Below are positions 18,061 through 22,500 of a stretch of DNA of 22,500 bases, in pieces. The stretch is from the NCBI GenBank assembly GCA_003427395.1, contig BFEA01000011.1, forward strand, positions 1,002,809-1,025,308, written 5' to 3'. Within the stretch, counting starts at the first letter, position 1, and the number at the start of each line of letters is the position of its first letter. This DNA comes from Chara braunii (Eukaryota; Streptophyta; Charophyceae; Charales; Characeae). Both the position numbers and the translations under genes were made by a program. A model generated the notes under the pieces. It was not told the origin of the DNA, made no database searches, and was given only the letters and a program-made list of their open reading frames with translations.

Positions 18061-18560
18061 ATGAAAGTTCAGTTCAATAAAAGACTAACTTGTAAATTTT
18101 CAAGCTAATTTCAAAAAATTGAGTTCATCAAGAGGTTTTCAGTTTATGGTGACAATGTTTTGCTCAAATTAAACTGAAAAGTATTTTTTGCCTTAAAGTT
18201 CGGACAATCTTAAAAAATTCAATCTAATATTTCAGTTTAATATAAACAAAAATGTTAGGTACTACCTGAAATCAAATTGAAATCTTATCTTTCAGTTTAA
18301 CATTGCTTAAAAAAATAACCTAAAGTAAACTGAAAAGTTACTTCTAGCCGGATAATTAAATTGAAATGTGGTTTATGAATGGAAAAGTAAACTGAAATAT
18401 CAGCTGTTGATGGAAAATTAAACTGAAAGTTTATATTTCAAAGAATGATAAACTGAATTTATTTGGTTTTCCTGAAATTAAACGGAAAGTTTAATTTTCA
18501 AGAAAAAAATAAACTGAATATGTTGTGTTTGAAGGAAATTATGCTTGAAATTCTCTCTCG
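18060..18560 (+). repeat. 30.6-bp phased array of TAAACTGAAA motifs, both orientations
   Basis: On plus, TAAACTGAAA or close variants start at 18326, 18357, 18388, 18419, 18449, 18479, 18510 and 18540, i.e. every 30-31 bp. Further left the reverse complement TTTCAGTTTA occurs at 18137, 18229 and 18290 and the plus form at 18170. The left part is therefore mixed in orientation while the right part is head to tail. Intervening bases vary apart from AGTTTA/TTTTCAAGAA patches. Confidence 0.85.
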
Positions 18561-18830
18561 TTTTCTAGGTTAAGTTTCACAAGGGTTCTTAATATAAAGA
18601 TGTTATGATTCGCATAGATGTTAGAGATGAACTTTGCCTTTTGTCACTTAGATCCACCTTGCACCTTACTAGAGGGCATCACAAGAGTGCCAGTGGTGGG
18701 TCCCTAACTCGTCACTTTGACAACATTGTAAGCATTGTCTGTAAGTGGCATCCACCAAATAACCCGTGCAACTGGGAGAATTCACCACTCAATTTTGAAA
18801 ACACAAATAAGCCGACCCATCTCTACTAGA
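18561..18830 (+). other. Anonymous sequence with a 74-aa open frame
   Basis: The frame at 18605-18829 has no recognisable domain, signal or neighbour that supports it as a gene. Confidence 0.3.
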
Positions 18831-18832
18831 AG

Positions 18833-19090
18833 AGTACTAGCTGGACCATTCGGGCAGGTATGTGCCTGGCCCGAATGCTCCAATGAGATACGAGCAAATT
18901 GAAAATCCCGACAAGCTAAAAAACAACCCCTACCCTTTCAAACCCCACCAATACCCTTCAGATCTCCACAATGAGACAGTGCCAAAATCAAAAGCCACTA
19001 TGGATTTAGGCACAACTCTGAGCAAGGAAGTACCCCTTGTCAAATATAAAATAAAACAAAATGATCCACTCGAGTACCTTAGATGCTTGA
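18833..19090 (+). repeat. 257-bp tandem repeat unit 1 with 31-nt hairpin
   Basis: Begins AGTACTAGCTGGACCATTCG and contains the hairpin 18847-18877 (CATTCGGGC ... GCCCGAATG). Then come CAAATTGAAA, AAACAACCCC, AATACCCTTCAG, TGCCAAAATCAAA, ACTCTGAGCAA and CCACTCGA, all repeated in the same order in unit 2. Confidence 0.85.
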
Positions 19091-19444
19091 GTACTAGCCG
19101 GGTCATTCAAGCAGGTCTGTGCTTGGCCTGAATGCTCCAACTACTAAACGTCAGTCAAATTGAAAGTCTTTGTAAGGTCAAAAACAACCCCGATGCAGAA
19201 AACACACACACACACACACACAACTTATGGTTAACGGTCACAATAAATTTTACCCTTTTGAACACTTTTCAACCCCTTAAAACCCCATCAATACCCTTCA
19301 GACCCTTTCAAATGAAACATTGCCAAAATCAAAGGTGAGGCCGAATTTTGACATGACTCTGAGCAAAGAAATACCCCATTGCCAGATAGGAAAAAAAAAC
19401 AAAATGACCCACTCGATTGCCTCAGATGGTTGAAGCTTATAGTA
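19091..19444 (+). repeat. 257-bp tandem repeat unit 2, expanded by an insertion
   Basis: Hairpin 19104-19134 (CATTCAAGCA ... TGCTTGGCCTGAATG) is the counterpart of unit 1. About 83 bp with (CA)n (19202-19222) is inserted before AATACCCTTCAG, which lengthens this unit. A third unit starts (GATGGTTGAAGCTTATAGTA at 19425) and is cut off by the 34-bp minisatellite. Confidence 0.8.
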
Positions 19445-19479
19445 CTGGCAACATCCCCATTGTGCAAGACTACCAGCCC

Positions 19480-19885
19480 AGACAGACGTACCTTGACCCT
19501 TCGATAGTCTGACCACCTTATGGTCATTTTCGTCGGAAGGTCTGGCGCCTTCGCGACACTGGACCATCAGATGTTCCGCCGCCTCGACGACGCCGAACCC
19601 TCTCATCCGATGGTCAGACGACCTCACGGCACCAGACCGTCAGAAGGTCTGACGCCTTGGCTTGAAGTTGCCAGTGCTGGACCCTTCCATGGTTTGGCGG
19701 CCTCACGCCACCAGACTGTCGTAGGGTTTGGTGCCTTGGCGACGCCGGACCATCAGATGTTCCGGTGCCAGTAGGTTGACATACCCTCTCATGGCACGTC
19801 ACCATATCATGGTCTGGCGTCCTGGGGGCGTCGGACCATCAGATGGTTCGGCGTCCTGGGCGCGCTGGACCATCAGATTATGAAT
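19480..19885 (+). repeat. 34-bp palindromic minisatellite, left half
   Basis: The unit reads approximately ACCATCAGATGGTCTGGCGC then CTTCGCGACGCCGG and contains two dyads, ACCAT-CAG-ATGGT and GGCGCC-TTCGC-GACGCC. Unit starts at 19529, 19563, 19597, 19636, 19681, 19715, 19749, 19783, 19801, 19835 and 19869: 34-bp steps, with single exceptions of 39, 45 and 18. Several units carry ACCCT in place of ACCAT. Confidence 0.9.
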
Positions 19886-20125
19886 CCCCACGGAGGCGGT
19901 CGTGGGCGGCCAAGGTTGTAGCCGCGGCCGGGGCCTCGACCCCGCGGCCAAGGTTTTGGAGGCGGTCGGGGCCTCGACCCCGAGGCCGCTCAAGTTTGTG
20001 GCCATGTGCTGCCCAGCGGGGGGGGCGGCGGGGGTTTTGGAGGGTTGGTGTTCGTGGTGAGTGATGATTAAAAAAATACAAAACAACTGCGAGTTTTTTT
20101 TTTCTTTTTTTTTTTCCCCTTTCCG

Positions 20126-20164
<39 letters not shown>
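20126..20164 (+). repeat. (GATT)n microsatellite
   Basis: About nine tandem TTGA/GATT units directly after a long T-rich run. Confidence 0.95.
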
Positions 20165-20166
<2 letters not shown>

Positions 20167-20367
20167 GGGGGAGGGGTCGCCCACCCCCTGCCCATCCCCC
20201 ACGCGCACACATACACACACATACAAGTGCGGCAATGTATATTTCTATGTTCTAGCGGAAAAATCATTCGATTTTGCTCATCCTATCGATGAAAGTAGGG
20301 TGTGGGCAGCCGCGGGGTTGGAAACCTACCTATTCGCCGGTGGGTTGGTCATCCTATCGATGGAAAA

Positions 20368-20385
20368 CTCTCTCTCTCTGGATGG

Positions 20386-20438
<53 letters not shown>

Positions 20439-20642
20439 ACACACACACACACATACACATGCGCACGCGCGCATACACACACACACATACACACACACAC
20501 ACAAATACATTCACACACACACACACATACACACACGTACACACATTCACATATACACACACACACACACACACAAATACACTCACACACATACACATTC
20601 ACACACGTACATGCATTCACATATACACACACACACATTCAC

Positions 20643-20674
<32 letters not shown>

Positions 20675-20680
20675 GTTCCC
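20368..20680 (+). repeat. Compound (CT)n(CA)n microsatellite, about 310 bp
   Basis: (CT)n with a GGATGGAAAACT interruption runs to about 20439, then a long CA tract with CATACA, CACGTACA and CATTCA variants that recur at higher order. His-Thr and Ser-Leu frames across it are artefacts. Confidence 0.95.
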
Positions 20681-21092
20681 ATACATACTAACTGACTCTC
20701 ACAAAAAAACACCACTATTCTTTTTTTTTCATTCCTTGATCTTTTTCTTGTTACAAAAAAAATAAGGAATATACATAAAATCGAAGAAGACAAAAAACTG
20801 CCAACCAAAAATCCCCAAATTTATTTATTTATTATTATTATTATTGCTCTTTTCTCCACGTTTTCTGTTTTTTATTTTTATAATTCCCTAAAATTAATTG
20901 TTTCCTTAAAAACAAATATGGGGTTGTAGGGTTTGAAAAACCCTATGACCCCTCTTTTTGTTTTTCCTATTATTTTTGACGGAAAAAATCCATGAAAAAC
21001 ATGGCCGCTATGAGGCCGACCTCAACCGTGGCCGCAACAATGAACTTGGCCGCCCTCCGAGCTTGACCTGCGGCCGCGGTCGCGAGTGGTAC

Positions 21093-21705
21093 ATAGCCAT
21101 CAGATGGTCCGACGCCACCAAGGCGCTAGACCCTATGATGGTTTGGTGACCCCACAACTCTGGAGGATCTAAAGGTCCGGCGTCCCAAGGATGCCAAACC
21201 CTCTCATGGCCCGTTGGGGTTGTGTTCGTCATTGGAACCCACTGAGGGTCGGGCACTGTGAGATCACAAGACCCTCTGAGGGTACGGTGCCTTGATGATG
21301 CCGGACCATCTTAAAGCACTAGTACCTCCGCCAGTGTTGGGAAATTAGGGAAAAGTGGTCGTTTTGTTGAACTCCTGAAAATTCGGAGGCCGGGCCCGAC
21401 GACGACTGCCATTAATAAATATGATCAGCGATCGTCGTTTCATTTCGGCCTCCGAAAAGGTCGGAGACCCACCCGAGGCCCGCTATTTTCCCACGCGGCA
21501 AAGGTACTAGTGGTTTAAGGTACGGCGCCTTCACGACGCCAGACCATGAGCTGGTCTGGCGTCACGAACGCTCCTTGCCATGAAAGGGTACGACGTCCCC
21601 AAGGCGTCGAACCCTCAGAGGGTACATCGATCTCACAACGCCCGACCCTTTGATGGTGCAGCGCCTTCGCGGTGCTAGACCATGAGATGGTCCCCAACCA
21701 TGAAT
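21093..21705 (+). repeat. 34-bp palindromic minisatellite, right half
   Basis: Unit starts at 21096, 21130, 21164, 21198, 21237, 21271, 21305, (MITE), 21543, 21577, 21611, 21645, 21679 and 21697. Steps are 34 bp apart from one of 39 and a last one of 18. Units ACCCT-CTG-AGGGT (21271) and ACCCT-CAG-AGGGT (21611) have changed both sides of the dyad relative to ACCAT-CAG-ATGGT. Confidence 0.9.
21311..21518. mobile_element. 200-bp MITE with TTAA target duplication
   Basis: TTAA at 21311-21314 and 21515-21518 flank a 200-bp core. Its ends are AGCACTAGTACCTCCGCC and, as reverse complement, ACCACTAGTACCTTTGCC, continuing as an imperfect inverted repeat to TGGGAAA. A second inner dyad is TTCGGAGGCC / GGCCTCCGAA. 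Removing the core plus one TTAA (204 bp) puts the flanking minisatellite units (21305 and 21543) exactly 34 bp apart, which independently confirms both insertion and boundaries. TTAA targets are typical of piggyBac-type transposition; the termini are not the classic CCY start, so the superfamily is open. No coding capacity. Confidence 0.9.
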
Positions 21706-21708
21706 ATC

Positions 21709-22325
21709 TTGTGCTGGTTATGTGGAATGGAAGTGGCATGGTGGGAATGACCCTTTCTCGTTAGGGGAGTAGGGAGGTTGGGGTGGGGAGATGACTCATC
21801 AACTTGCCTCTTCCCGATGTCTGCTCTTGTAGACAAATGCTTTCCTGTTTACCTGCTTGCATTGTGAATTTCCTGTGCTGGTGCTGAGGACTAAACATCG
21901 CTTTGTGGGGACGGCCCTTTCCCGTTAAGGGAATGAGGAGGTTGGGGTGGTTAGATGACTCATCAACTTACCCCTTCCCCATGTCTGCTCTTGTAGACAA
22001 CTGATTTCTTATTAACCTGCTTGCATTATGAAATTCTTCTCCTGATGCCGAGGACTGCACATGGTGCGATAGGAACGACCCTTTCCTGTTTGGGGAGTAG
22101 GGAGGTTGGAGTGGGGGGATGAGTCATCAACTTACCTCTTCCCCATATCTGCTCTTGTAGACAAGTGATTTCTTGTTTACCTGCTTGCATTGTGACTTTC
22201 CTGTGATGGTGCCGAGGATTGCACTGGGCTTGGTGGGAACGACCCTTTCCCTTTAGGGGAATAGGGAGGTTGGGGTGGTTAGATGAGTCATCAACTGACT
22301 CCTTCCCCATGTCTGCTCTTGTAGA
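21709..22325 (+). repeat. 164-bp tandem repeat, about 3.8 copies
   Basis: The GACCCTTTC landmark recurs at 21749, 21913, 22077 and 22241, exactly 164 bp each time. Other shared parts are GGGAGGTTGGGGTGG, ATGACTCATCAACTT, TCTGCTCTTGTAGACAA and TTACCTGCTTGCATT. Copies 1 and 3 share GGGGAG and copies 2 and 4 share GGTTAGATGA, hinting at a 328-bp dimer. The pyrimidine-CTCTTGTAG part looks like a 3' splice site in each copy, but 164 is not a multiple of three and no exon is evident. The 94-aa minus-strand frame here is repeat translation. Confidence 0.93.
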
Positions 22326-22500
22326 TGTCCTGTGCGTGTCTCGTACGCATATTGCAGACCATACTTAAATGGGCGATAAGACACCACCCTATCCGAATGT
22401 TGGTTAGATGTTCCCATACAGGGCCGTACTAATGACGGTCGGCAACATGTTGTTGCCTCCGGTCCTTGAGATGTTCCCCATTTTTCCTTATCATCTGTTT
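22326..22500. other. Unique sequence at the right edge
   Basis: Begins where the fourth 164-bp copy diverges after CTCTTGTAG. It contains a near-dyad CGTACTAATGACGGTCGG and GGCAACATGTTGTTGCC (perfect 17-bp palindrome around one central base, about 22441-22457). No gene recognised. Confidence 0.5.

Larger units (their letters stand above)
19886..21092. other. Block between minisatellite halves: GC-rich inverted arms around microsatellites
   Basis: The left arm (about 19895-20006) and right arm (about 21000-21085) are degenerate reverse complements: GCGGCCAAGGTTGT at 19906 against ACAATGAACTTGGCCGC ending 21053, and GAGGCCGCTCAAGTTTGTGG plus CCATG ending 20006 against CATGGCCGCTATGAGGCC from 21000. 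The left arm has internal palindromes (GGGGCCTCGACCCC twice). The core holds a poly-T run (about 20093-20115), (GATT)n (20126-20164), a duplicated CATCCTATCGATG, (CT)n(CA)n (20368-20680) and AT-rich DNA with ATT repeats (20820-20846). No gene. It could be a foldback insertion into the minisatellite. Confidence 0.55.

Noticed and set aside
18605-18829. 74-aa open frame as a small gene.
   Set aside because: No family resemblance, no splice or promoter evidence, and located between two repeat arrays.
20162-20765. Overlapping open frames of 129-177 aa rich in His-Thr, Ser-Leu and Cys-Val.
   Set aside because: Pure translation of the (CT)n(CA)n microsatellite in every frame.
19480-21705. CRISPR-like array.
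   Set aside because: The 34-bp units are head to tail without unique spacers, degenerate, and in a eukaryotic context; no cas genes.
22026-22310. 94-aa minus-strand frame that looks internally repeated.
   Set aside because: It spans the 164-bp repeat, whose length is not a multiple of three, so the frame shifts between copies.

Overview
This looks like a repeat-dense nuclear window from a photosynthetic, probably green-lineage (streptophyte-like), eukaryote. The evidence is one recognisable coding exon, minus strand at 155-408. It encodes the N-terminal part of a TAB2/ATAB2-type chloroplast translation factor, stops at a spliceosomal donor site, and continues off the left edge. No other intact protein gene is supported. 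Almost every other open frame sits in microsatellites or satellite arrays. I could not determine the species.

Layout, left to right. 1-1.75 kb: TAB2 exon, its GC-rich upstream region, and (CT)n/(GA)n tracts. 1.75-4.9 kb: mostly anonymous sequence with a G-run cluster, small tandem duplications and a diverged segmental pair (about 2.93-3.16 and 3.55-3.78 kb). 4.9-7.03 kb: a large array of short hairpin-forming units, part of it in a three-unit higher-order repeat. 7.03-9.85 kb: alternating AAT-rich and pyrimidine-rich blocks and a (CT)n(CA)n microsatellite.

9.86-17.74 kb is the most unexpected part. It holds heavily mutated nuclear ribosomal DNA, all on the plus strand: two copies of the 5' part of LSU (28S) rRNA about 6.6 kb apart, the 3' third of SSU (18S) rRNA, and a weak 5.8S-like stretch. 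From 12.9 to 17.7 kb the order is the canonical SSU - 5.8S - LSU, but the space where ITS1 should lie is about 2.7 kb. That space contains an array of covarying hairpins (14.1-14.9 kb) and a 122-bp tandem repeat (15.2-15.75 kb). A near-symmetrical 896-bp foldback element (arms of 393 bp each) lies between LSU copy 1 and the SSU fragment.

17.8-22.5 kb is satellite-like: a 30.6-bp phased TAAACTGAAA array, a 257-bp duplication carrying a hairpin, a 34-bp palindromic minisatellite in two halves, a block between the halves with GC-rich inverted arms and microsatellites, a 200-bp TTAA-flanked MITE inside the minisatellite, and four copies of an exact 164-bp-period repeat.

The recurring theme is that several unrelated arrays consist of units that fold on themselves, in two of them with paired changes between arms. 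rRNA and TAB2 identifications rest on motifs recalled from the families, not on a search.
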